A DNA stretch of 6,154 nucleotides from Cyanobacteriota bacterium. GTDB taxonomy: Bacteria > Cyanobacteriota > Cyanobacteriia > SKYG9. The notes under the pieces are model-generated. The model was not told the origin of the DNA, ran no database searches, and was given only the letters and a program-made list of their open reading frames with translations. The translations under genes and the position numbers were made by a program. The stretch lies in contig JANWZG010000240.1 of assembly GCA_025054735.1 (NCBI GenBank), positions 1 to 6,154 on the forward strand, read 5' to 3'. Shown piece by piece: positions 1 to 6,012 of the stretch; position 1 is the stretch's first letter; each line of letters opens with the position of its first letter.

Positions 1-904
1 CATCCCATGCCTTCACAAGTTCCTGAAAGGATTCCAAACTTGGCTCAGCTACCATGACTAATACCACGTGGTGATCCGCAGGGATAGAGCGACTCAGGGC
101 AGTGAAATAGGTAGGCAGTGGATGAGCTAAGACACATACCAGCTTTTTCACTAGTCCATCGGAGTCAGCAAGGGCCTGACCAAATCGCGCCGCCTGCATA
201 AAGTCAGAGAACGCAACAATTACCTCTGCCCACGGATAAGCCGGAGCCAAGGGAATTTCTAATTCAGTAATAATGCCATTGGTGCCGTAGGCATGGGCAA
301 CCTTATAAACATCGTCTCCACGCAGGGTAATGACACGCGGCTCGTCTTCTAGTGTCACCACACGCACAGCCTGTAAGTTGCCACGATCGCGTAACTGACC
401 ATAGGTAACTGACCCCGCGCCACCACTGCCTCCTCCAACAAAGCCACCGATCGTCGCAGTGCGATAGGTCGAGGGCACCATTCGCAATTCCCAGCCCTGT
501 TCCCGTGCTTTTTTATCGAACGCTGCCATTTTCACCCCTGGCTCAACACAGGCCATTCCAGGCTGAATCCAGCGAATTTGCTGCATCTTTGACACATCCA
601 AAATTACCCCCCCATGAAGAGGGACACATTGCCCGTAGTTACCTGTACCGGCACCACGAACCGTCAGCGGCACTTTCAATGCTACGCAAGCGCTGGCTAC
701 CCTCAAAACCTCTGCTTCCGATGATGGGCGTACAACTATCTCACCCCGCTTATCAGACAGGAGCCGTACTAAGACAGGACTAAACGTGTAATAGTCTTGA
801 GAAAGCTTGGCAAGTTGAGTTGGATCTGTGATAAGTTCTATGCCCTCTAAAGCAGTGGTCAAGCGAGGTAGCCAATCCGTAGGGCGATCGAGGATCAGGG
901 TCAT
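1..904 (-). CDS. FAD-binding oxidoreductase (PCMH-type, GlcD/COG0277-like), C-terminus cut by window edge
   Basis: I translated this frame from the minus strand. It starts at the ATG at 904-902 and stays open to base 1, giving 301 residues. An in-frame TAG at 908-910 lies one codon upstream, so this is the first possible start. No Shine-Dalgarno sequence precedes it. The N-terminal FAD domain is clear: VVRPSSEAEV (57-66) opens it, RGAGTGNYGQCVPL (83-96) is the pyrophosphate-binding loop, GVILDVSKM is at 99-107, EPGV at 121-124, ATIGGFVGGGSGGAG at 150-164 and AYGTNGIITELEIPL at 205-219. Family members use FAD to oxidise hydroxy acids, sugars or similar substrates, probably in the cytosol or at the membrane; no signal peptide is visible. 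The substrate-defining C-terminal domain is outside the window, so substrate and acceptor cannot be named. E. coli GlcD, as I remember it, has GTGLSGG where this protein has GTGNYGQ, so I do not call it glcD. It lies 158 nt after psaB on the same strand, beyond a terminator. Confidence 0.9.
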   Translation of the reverse strand, partial: MTLILDRPTDWLPRLTTALEGIELITDPTQLAKLSQDYYTFSPVLVRLLSDKRGEIVVRPSSEAEVLRVASACVALKVPLTVRGAGTGNYGQCVPLHGGVILDVSKMQQIRWIQPGMACVEPGVKMAAFDKKAREQGWELRMVPSTYRTATIGGFVGGGSGGAGSVTYGQLRDRGNLQAVRVVTLEDEPRVITLRGDDVYKVAHAYGTNGIITELEIPLAPAYPWAEVIVAFSDFMQAARFGQALADSDGLVKKLVCVLAHPLPTYFTALSRSIPADHHVVLVMVAEPSLESFQELVKAWD

Positions 905-1000
905 AGTCTAAGCGCAATGCACATTACGCTGATCATGCTAGCAAGTTTCTTTGGGCGACTGTATTGCTCAGCACAGAAACTGAGGATTTGCTTTAAATGG
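905..1000. other. Spacer between psaAB terminator and FAD oxidoreductase start
   Basis: This non-coding stretch must hold any dedicated promoter for the downstream FAD gene, because a terminator lies just upstream of it. The best -35/-10 pair I can find on the minus strand is TTGCTA and TGCATT with 17 nt between them, matching consensus at only four and three positions, so I do not call a promoter. A short inverted repeat (CTCAG, 8-nt loop, CTGAG, near 966-983) is present but is not followed by a T tract. The FAD gene may instead depend on read-through from psaB. Confidence 0.4.
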
Positions 1001-1029
1001 AAAAAGCCCCTACCCGAAGGTAGAGGCTT
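1001..1029 (-). terminator. Rho-independent terminator of the psaA-psaB transcript
   Basis: Read on the minus strand, an 11-bp stem (AAGCCTCTACC pairing with GGTAGGGGCTT, one G-T wobble) closes a TTCG loop at 1015-1018. Five Ts follow directly (1005-1001, the first two shared with the stem). The loop is closed by C-G, the unusually stable cUUCGg tetraloop. The hairpin begins 33 nt after the psaB stop codon. In the plus direction the stem is followed only by TTATC-like sequence without a T run, so it should act on the psaAB transcript. Confidence 0.93.
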
Positions 1030-1062
1030 ATCAGAACCTAAACAGTAGCTAGTGCATCAGCA

Positions 1063-3294
1063 TCAGCCGAACTTACCAGCCGTAGAAGCAATCAAGAAAG
1101 CTGCATAGGTTAGGACGTAGCCAACACTGAAGTGAGCTAGGCCAACCAAGCGAGCTTGCACGATAGACAACGCAACAGGCTTATCCTTCCAACGAACCAA
1201 GTTCGCCAGAGGAGTACGCTCATGTGCCCATACCAAGGTTTCGATTAGCTCTTGCCAATAACCGCGCCAGCTAATTAGGAACATGAAGCCCGTCGCCCAG
1301 ACTAGGTGTCCAAACAAGAACATCCAAGCCCAAACCGCCAAGTTGTTCATGCCAGCAGGGTTATAACCGTTGATCAACTGCGAAGAGTTGAGCCACAGGT
1401 AATCGCGCAACCATCCCATCAAATAGGTGGAAGAGGTATTGAACTGAGCAACGTTGCCTTGCCATACACACAGATGCTTCCAGTGCCAGTAGAAGGTAAC
1501 CCAGCCGATGGTATTCAGCATCCAGAACATTGCCAAGTAGAAGGCATCCCATGCTGAGATGTCACAGGTGCCGCCCCGACCAGGGCCATCGCAAGGGAAG
1601 CTGTAGCCAAAATCCTTTTTGTCAGGCATCAGCTTAGAGCCACGAGCATCCAGAGCACCCTTGACCAGAATCAGGGTGGTGGTGTGCAAGCCCAGTGCGA
1701 TCGCGTGGTGAACCAAGAAATCACCGGGGCCAATGGTCAAGAACAATGAATTAGTGCCACTGTTGATCGCCTCTAGCCAACCCGGCAGCCAAACATCGCC
1801 GTGATTAGGCCAAGCTGTAGCCGCCAAGCTGTCAGGATTAGACAACAGGGTATCAAAGCCATAGAGCATCTTGCCGTGTGCTGCCTGAATCCACTGAGCA
1901 AACACAGGCTCAATTAAGATTTGCTTTTCGGGAGTACCGAAAGCAACCACGACATCATTGTGGACATATAGACCCAGAGTATGGAAGCCAAGGAACAGAG
2001 ACACCCAGCTCAGGTGAGAAATCAGGGCCTCCTTATGCTCCAACATCCGCGCCAGCACGTTGTTCTTATTGGCCTCTGGATCATAGTCTCGCACCAAGAA
2101 AATAGCGCCATGGGCAAATGCACCCACCATGATAAATCCAGCAATGTACTGGTGGTGAGTGTACAGAGCCGCCATGGTCGTGTAGTCTTTAGCCATGAAG
2201 GCGTAGGGAGGCAGCGAGTACATATGTTGAGCCACAAGGGAGGTAACAACACCTAGACAAGCCAAGTGCCAACCTAACTGGAAGTGCAACGAGTTGTTGT
2301 AGGTATCGTAAATTCCCTTATGACCGTCGCCAATCATGCCACCAAAGGGAGTGCCAACAGGAGGATTATGAGCCTCTTGGATCTCCTTGATGCTATGACC
2401 GATACCGAAATTAGTACGGTACATATGGCCGGCGATGATGAAAATAACTGCGATCGCCAGGTGGTGATGAGCAATGTCTGTCAGCCAGAGGGACTCGGTC
2501 TGAGGATGGAAACCACCCAAGAAGGTCAGAATTGCAGAGCCAGCACCTGTCGAAGTGCCAAATATATGACTTGCAGTATCCGGGTTTTGAGCATAGACTC
2601 CCCAGTTGCCAGTGAAGAACGGGGTCAAGCCAGCAGGATGGGGAGGAGTAAACAGGAAATTATCCCAACCTACATGCTGACCACGAGCCTCAGGAATAGC
2701 CACGTGAATCAAGTGACCCGCCCATGCCAAGGAGCTAACACCAAACAAACCAGCCAAGTGGTGATTCAAGCGAGATTCAGCATTCTTGAACCATGCCAGA
2801 CTAGGACGAAACTTGGGTTGCAAGTGTAACCAGCCTGCAAACAGGGCAACGGCTGCCAGAATCAGCAAAAAGACCGCACCACTGTATAAGTCCGCATTGG
2901 TTCGCATTCCGATCGTGTACCACCAGTGATACACGCCAGAGTAAGCAATATTAACAGGGCCGGAAGCACCAGCTTGGGTGAAGGCATCCAAAGCGGGCTT
3001 ACCGAAGTGAGGATCCCAAATCGCGTGAGCGATAGGACGAACATGCAGAGGGTCAGTCACCCACTGCTCGAAGTTACCTTGCCACGCCACGTGGAATAGG
3101 TTGCCAGAAGTCCACAGGAAAATGATCGCCAAGTGACCGAAGTGAGAAGCAAAAATCTTCTGATATAGGTTCTCTTCAGTCATGCCATCATGGCTTTCAA
3201 AGTCATGGGCTGTAGCAATTCCATACCAGATCCGCCGTGTAGTTGGATCTTGGGCAAGGTCTTGGCTAAATTTTGGAAACTTAGTAGCTGCCAT
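1063..3294 (-). CDS. psaB: Photosystem I P700 chlorophyll a apoprotein A2 (PsaB)
   Basis: PsaB is one half of the photosystem I reaction-centre heterodimer in the thylakoid membrane, carrying electrons from P700 through A0 and A1 to F(X). The 743-aa product has eleven predicted membrane helices, roughly at 47-73, 134-159, 176-201, 274-297, 335-362, 377-404, 424-447, 526-553, 581-606, 651-680 and 715-740. Cys568 and Cys577 in FPCDGPGRGGTC (566-577) are the two F(X) ligands. By alignment to the known structures, His663 is the P700 axial ligand, Met671 the A0 ligand, Trp680 the A1-stacking residue, and Leu709 donates a backbone hydrogen bond to A1. I chose the ATG at 3294, giving MAATKFPKFSQ, the usual PsaB beginning, and preceded by AGGAGG. 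An in-frame ATG 45 nt upstream lies inside psaA and would add a non-conserved peptide. The protein is about nine residues longer than plant PsaB as I recall it, mostly from loops near 311-324 and 484-500. Cys609 sits where I remember Gly or Thr. It is the second gene of the operon, 25 nt after psaA. Confidence 0.99.
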   Translation of the reverse strand: MAATKFPKFSQDLAQDPTTRRIWYGIATAHDFESHDGMTEENLYQKIFASHFGHLAIIFLWTSGNLFHVAWQGNFEQWVTDPLHVRPIAHAIWDPHFGKPALDAFTQAGASGPVNIAYSGVYHWWYTIGMRTNADLYSGAVFLLILAAVALFAGWLHLQPKFRPSLAWFKNAESRLNHHLAGLFGVSSLAWAGHLIHVAIPEARGQHVGWDNFLFTPPHPAGLTPFFTGNWGVYAQNPDTASHIFGTSTGAGSAILTFLGGFHPQTESLWLTDIAHHHLAIAVIFIIAGHMYRTNFGIGHSIKEIQEAHNPPVGTPFGGMIGDGHKGIYDTYNNSLHFQLGWHLACLGVVTSLVAQHMYSLPPYAFMAKDYTTMAALYTHHQYIAGFIMVGAFAHGAIFLVRDYDPEANKNNVLARMLEHKEALISHLSWVSLFLGFHTLGLYVHNDVVVAFGTPEKQILIEPVFAQWIQAAHGKMLYGFDTLLSNPDSLAATAWPNHGDVWLPGWLEAINSGTNSLFLTIGPGDFLVHHAIALGLHTTTLILVKGALDARGSKLMPDKKDFGYSFPCDGPGRGGTCDISAWDAFYLAMFWMLNTIGWVTFYWHWKHLCVWQGNVAQFNTSSTYLMGWLRDYLWLNSSQLINGYNPAGMNNLAVWAWMFLFGHLVWATGFMFLISWRGYWQELIETLVWAHERTPLANLVRWKDKPVALSIVQARLVGLAHFSVGYVLTYAAFLIASTAGKFG

Positions 3295-3308
3295 AGGTTT
3301 AATCAAAT

Positions 3309-3314
3309 CCTCCT
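3309..3314 (-). promoter_or_regulatory. psaB Shine-Dalgarno sequence
   Basis: AGGAGG on the minus strand ends 14 nt before the psaB ATG at 3294. It lies entirely within the 25-nt psaA-psaB gap, five nt after the psaA stop codon. The spacing is longer than the usual 5-9 nt. No other start lies between, and the site would fall downstream of the alternative ATG at 3339, so it supports the 3294 start. Confidence 0.8.
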
Positions 3315-3319
3315 GGTGC

Positions 3320-5581
3320 TCATCCAACAGCAATAACACGAGCCAGGAAGAAGGACCATGTGGTCACGATTCCTCCCAGAAGGTAGTGGGCGACTCCAAC
3401 TGCACGGCCCTGAATAATGCTCAGAGCACGAGGTTGAATTGCTGGTGCAACCTTCAACTTGTTGTGTGCCCATACGATCGACTCAATCAACTCCTGCCAG
3501 TAGCCACGACCACTGAATAGGAACATCAAGCTGAACGCCCAAACAAAGTGAGCACCCAGGAACATGATGCCGTAGGCAGATAGTGCCGAACCGTAAGAGT
3601 TAATAACCTGAGAAGCTTGCGCCCACAGGAAGTCGCGCAACCAGCCATTAATAGTGATTGCACTCTGGGCAAAATTGCCACCCGTAATGTGCGAAACAGA
3701 GCCATCTGGTAGCACAGTGCCCCAAACATCCGACTGCATCTTCCAACTGAAGTGGAAAATGACGATCGAGAGCGAGTTATACATCCAGAACAGACCCAGG
3801 AAAACGTGATCCCAGCCAGATACTTGGCAGGTGCCACCACGACCAGGGCCGTCACAAGGAAAGGCAAAGCCCAGCTCAGACTTATCTGGAATCAGACGAG
3901 AGTTCCGAGCAAAGAGCACGCCCTTCAACAAAATCAGTACCGTCACGTGAATCGTGAAGGCATGAATATGGTGAACCATGAAGTCTGCAGTGCCCAAGGT
4001 AATTGGCATCATAGCCACCTTACCGCCGACAGCCACTAGGTCACCACCAAAGGCAACGCTAGCAGTAGACAAGGCATGGGGAGCTGTCGTACCTGCTGCT
4101 GCGGTGTGCAGACTTTGTACCCATTGAGCAAAGATGGGCTGTAGCTGGATCGCCGTATCCGAGAACATATCCTGGGGACGACCCAACGCCCGCATGGTGT
4201 CGTTGTGAATATACAGACCAAAGCTGTGGAAGCCTAGGAAAATACATACCCAGTTCAGGTGGGAGATAATTGCATCCCGGTGACGGAGCATGTTATCCAA
4301 GACATTCCGGTGATTTACTGCTGGATCGTAGTCACGCACCATGAAGATGGCACCGTGGGCTGCAGCACCAACAATAAAGAAACCACCCAACCACATATGG
4401 TGCGTAAACAGCGAAATCTGAGTTGGGTAATCTGTCGCTAGGTATGGATAGGGGGGCATTGCGTACATATGGTGAGCCACAATGATGCTCAATGAACCCA
4501 CCATAGCTAAGTTGATTGCCAACTGAGCATGCCAAGAGCTGGTCAACACCTCATAAAGTCCCTTGTGCCCTTCACCCGTAATCATGACGGGATCCTTGTG
4601 GGCTTCTAGGATTTCCTTTATGCTGTGACCGATACCCCAGTTGGTGCGGTACATGTGACCAGCAATGATAAACAGCACTGCAATGGCCAAATGATGGTGA
4701 GCGGTATCCGTTAACCACAAACCACCGGTAACAGGGTTGAGACCACCCTTGAAGGTCAAAAAGTCAGCGTACTCTCCCCAGTTCAGCGTAAAGAAGGGAG
4801 TTAGACCCTTCGCAAAGCTGGGGTAAATCTCTGCCATTAGCGATGGGTTCAGAATAAACTCATGGGGCAGAGGAATATCCTTAACGGCTACACCTTTGTC
4901 CAGCAATTCATTGATGGGCAATGACACATGAATCTGGTGGCCAGCCCAACCCAAGGAACCCAGACCAAATAAACCTGCTAGGTGATGGTTCAGCATGGAT
5001 TCCACATTTTGGAACCATTCCAACTTGGGGGCACTCTTGTGATAGTGGAACCAGCCAGCAAACAGCATCAAAGCTGCCATGACTAAGCCACCAATTGCTG
5101 TGCAATAAAGTTGATAGCTATTTGTAATGCCAGAGGCACGCCATAGTTGGAAGAATCCAGACGTGATTTGCACACCATGGAAACCACCACCAACGTCTGC
5201 ATTTAAAATTTCTTGACCAACAATAGGCCAAACAACCTGGGCACTAGGTTTAATGCCGGTAGGGTTGCTCAGCCAAGCTTCGTAATTAGAAAAGCGAGCA
5301 CCATGGAAATACATGCCGCTTAGCCAGACGAACACTACGGCTAGATGACCAAAGTGTGCGCTGAAGATCTTGCGAGATACATCTTCCAGGTCGCTAGTAT
5401 GACTATCGAAATCGTGAGCTTTAGCATGAAGGTTCCAAATCCAGGTTGTAGTTTTTGGACCCTTAGCCAAGGAGCGATCGAAATGACCAGGCTTACCCCA
5501 CTTCTCAAACGAAGTGGCAACCGGATCCTTATCAACCGTAATCTTGACTTTAGCCGTTTGCTCCTGTGGAGTAACTGCCAT
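3320..5581 (-). CDS. psaA: Photosystem I P700 chlorophyll a apoprotein A1 (PsaA)
   Basis: PsaA is the partner of PsaB in the photosystem I core, binding the P700 special pair, one electron-transfer branch and much of the core antenna. The 753-aa product has eleven predicted membrane helices, roughly at 72-95, 155-182, 196-222, 293-316, 349-375, 391-418, 439-462, 534-561, 589-614, 666-695 and 726-752. Cys576 and Cys585 in FPCDGPGRGGTC (574-585) are its F(X) ligands. Using a constant offset of two from Thermosynechococcus numbering, His678 is the P700 axial ligand, Thr741 hydrogen-bonds the P700 chlorophyll a', Met686 ligates A0, Trp695 stacks on A1, Ser690 belongs to the A1 site and Leu720 donates its backbone bond. 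The start at 5581 follows a well-spaced ribosome site and gives the expected length. The segment after EIYP (251-254) is about four residues shorter than the Thermosynechococcus version I remember, and the loop at 331-338 about two longer. It is the first gene of the operon and paralogous to psaB. Confidence 0.99.
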   Translation of the reverse strand: MAVTPQEQTAKVKITVDKDPVATSFEKWGKPGHFDRSLAKGPKTTTWIWNLHAKAHDFDSHTSDLEDVSRKIFSAHFGHLAVVFVWLSGMYFHGARFSNYEAWLSNPTGIKPSAQVVWPIVGQEILNADVGGGFHGVQITSGFFQLWRASGITNSYQLYCTAIGGLVMAALMLFAGWFHYHKSAPKLEWFQNVESMLNHHLAGLFGLGSLGWAGHQIHVSLPINELLDKGVAVKDIPLPHEFILNPSLMAEIYPSFAKGLTPFFTLNWGEYADFLTFKGGLNPVTGGLWLTDTAHHHLAIAVLFIIAGHMYRTNWGIGHSIKEILEAHKDPVMITGEGHKGLYEVLTSSWHAQLAINLAMVGSLSIIVAHHMYAMPPYPYLATDYPTQISLFTHHMWLGGFFIVGAAAHGAIFMVRDYDPAVNHRNVLDNMLRHRDAIISHLNWVCIFLGFHSFGLYIHNDTMRALGRPQDMFSDTAIQLQPIFAQWVQSLHTAAAGTTAPHALSTASVAFGGDLVAVGGKVAMMPITLGTADFMVHHIHAFTIHVTVLILLKGVLFARNSRLIPDKSELGFAFPCDGPGRGGTCQVSGWDHVFLGLFWMYNSLSIVIFHFSWKMQSDVWGTVLPDGSVSHITGGNFAQSAITINGWLRDFLWAQASQVINSYGSALSAYGIMFLGAHFVWAFSLMFLFSGRGYWQELIESIVWAHNKLKVAPAIQPRALSIIQGRAVGVAHYLLGGIVTTWSFFLARVIAVG

Positions 5582-5589
5582 TTAGACTT

Positions 5590-5595
5590 CTCCTC
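5590..5595 (-). promoter_or_regulatory. psaA Shine-Dalgarno sequence
   Basis: GAGGAG on the minus strand lies 8 nt before the psaA ATG at 5581, a normal spacing. The surrounding leader is purine-rich (AGAGAGAGGAG), so the site may be stronger than the core match suggests. It fixes the psaA start. Confidence 0.88.
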
Positions 5596-5754
5596 TCTCT
5601 AGACAAGGAACGAGGATTACAACACCCTCAGAATTGCCATGCACAAGCATTTCCAAAGAAACACTGTTACATCTGAAGTTACCGTTATCATCGCAGCCGA
5701 TCAACCCGACAGCTTTGTAACAGCAACCATAGCTATCTAAGGAATTTGCAAAGC

Positions 5755-5783
5755 ATTATAGGTTGTGCACTTGACCGAGTTCA
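5755..5783 (-). promoter_or_regulatory. Candidate psaA promoter with perfect -10 box
   Basis: On the minus strand TATAAT occupies 5760-5755, a perfect -10 hexamer. At 17-nt spacing the -35 position reads TGAACT (5783-5778), matching TTGACA at only three of six positions, so an activator would probably be needed. Transcription would begin near 5748, leaving a leader of about 167 nt. Weak -35 elements with upstream activator sites are known for cyanobacterial photosystem I genes. The assignment rests on the -10 box and its position; no start site has been measured here. Confidence 0.55.
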
Positions 5784-5790
5784 GAACTCG
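5776..5790. promoter_or_regulatory. 15-bp odd palindrome over the psaA -35 region
   Basis: CGAGTTCAGAACTCG is a perfect palindrome with 7-bp arms around one central base. It lies 15 bp upstream of the TATAAT box and so covers the -35 position. This is the geometry of an operator or of an activator that replaces the -35 contact. It could alternatively form a small hairpin in a transcript begun further upstream. I do not recognise it as the site of a named cyanobacterial regulator. Confidence 0.4.
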
Positions 5791-5808
5791 TTAACAATAA
5801 TTCAAATT
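5791..5808 (+). promoter_or_regulatory. HLR1-like element just upstream of the psaA -35 region
   Basis: TTAACAATAATTCAAATT matches 13 of 16 defined positions of the HLR1 consensus, two copies of (G/T)TTACA(T/A)(T/A) separated by two bases. HLR1 is the binding site of RpaB, which activates photosystem I genes at low light from about -66 to -45. Relative to the inferred start near 5748 this site spans about -43 to -60, close to that window. It reads in the orientation opposite to psaA, and the AT-rich surroundings make partial matches easy to find, so this is a candidate only. Confidence 0.3.
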
Positions 5809-5881
5809 GCCTAGACTGCTTGCATTTTCACCATTTCAGTGAATCAATTAGCGTCGCCCTGTTAACGTAAATTTCTTTTAA

Positions 5882-5899
5882 TTTACAAAAGTTAACGAT
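5882..5899 (+). promoter_or_regulatory. Second HLR1-like element
   Basis: TTTACAAAAGTTAACGAT has one perfect HLR1 half-site (TTTACAAA), a 2-bp gap and a second half matching six of eight positions, 14 of 16 overall. It lies about 135-150 bp before the inferred psaA start. That is too far for the usual activating position at the TATAAT promoter, but it overlaps a second weak promoter candidate. It is the best HLR1 match I found in the region. Confidence 0.35.
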
Positions 5900-5910
5900 A
5901 AACAAGGCAA
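5882..5910 (-). promoter_or_regulatory. Weak second psaA promoter candidate
   Basis: On the minus strand TTGCCT (5910-5905) and TGTAAA (5887-5882) are separated by 17 nt, each matching consensus at four of six positions. Photosystem I psaA genes in Synechocystis use two promoters, which makes a second start plausible, but this match alone is weak in AT-rich DNA. Confidence 0.2.
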
Positions 5911-5994
5911 ATATTTAATGTATCAATAGTAACTATCAGTATCGCCAATTATTGCATCCTCTTCACACGGTCATGTAGTCACACGAATGCTTAT

Positions 5995-6012
5995 GCTATC
6001 TCCACAGATAGC
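5995..6012. repeat. Short inverted repeat in far upstream region
   Basis: GCTATC and GATAGC are perfect 6-bp arms around the 6-nt loop TCCACA. Neither side is followed by a real T run, so it is not a convincing terminator. It could be a small operator or chance. Confidence 0.25.

Larger units (their letters stand above)
5790..5899. repeat. Three GTTAAC boxes upstream of psaA
   Basis: The palindromic hexamer GTTAAC occurs at 5790-5795, 5861-5866 and 5891-5896, each followed on the plus strand by A or G and then an A/T base. On the minus strand the two distal copies extend to a direct repeat, TTTACGTTAAC and TTTATCGTTAAC, 30 bp apart, about three helical turns. Chance would give far fewer than one copy in 110 bp even allowing for AT richness. 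Two of the three lie inside the HLR1-like elements. Confidence 0.5.

Noticed and set aside
505..783. Plus-strand 92-aa open frame
   Set aside because: It lies opposite the FAD oxidoreductase, whose motifs are clear, and has no recognisable protein features.
2284..2829. Plus-strand 181-aa open frame, the longest antisense frame
   Set aside because: It is fully antisense to conserved psaB. Its composition resembles a shadow of membrane-protein codons, and no ribosome site or domain is seen.
3182..3520. Plus-strand 112-aa frame spanning the psaA-psaB junction
   Set aside because: It lies opposite the end of psaA and start of psaB, both strongly conserved, and has no family features.
1564..3862. 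Nucleotide similarity between psaA and psaB around the F(X) loop, as a possible recent duplication or gene conversion
   Set aside because: The two genes are ancient paralogues with an invariant 12-residue loop, so local similarity is expected from selection.
3526..3867. Minus-strand 113-aa frame within psaA
   Set aside because: It is a frame-shifted shadow of psaA, which is intact across the same bases.
5729..5736. ATAGCTAT palindrome in the psaA leader
   Set aside because: An 8-bp AT-rich palindrome is expected by chance in this region, and nothing nearby supports a function.
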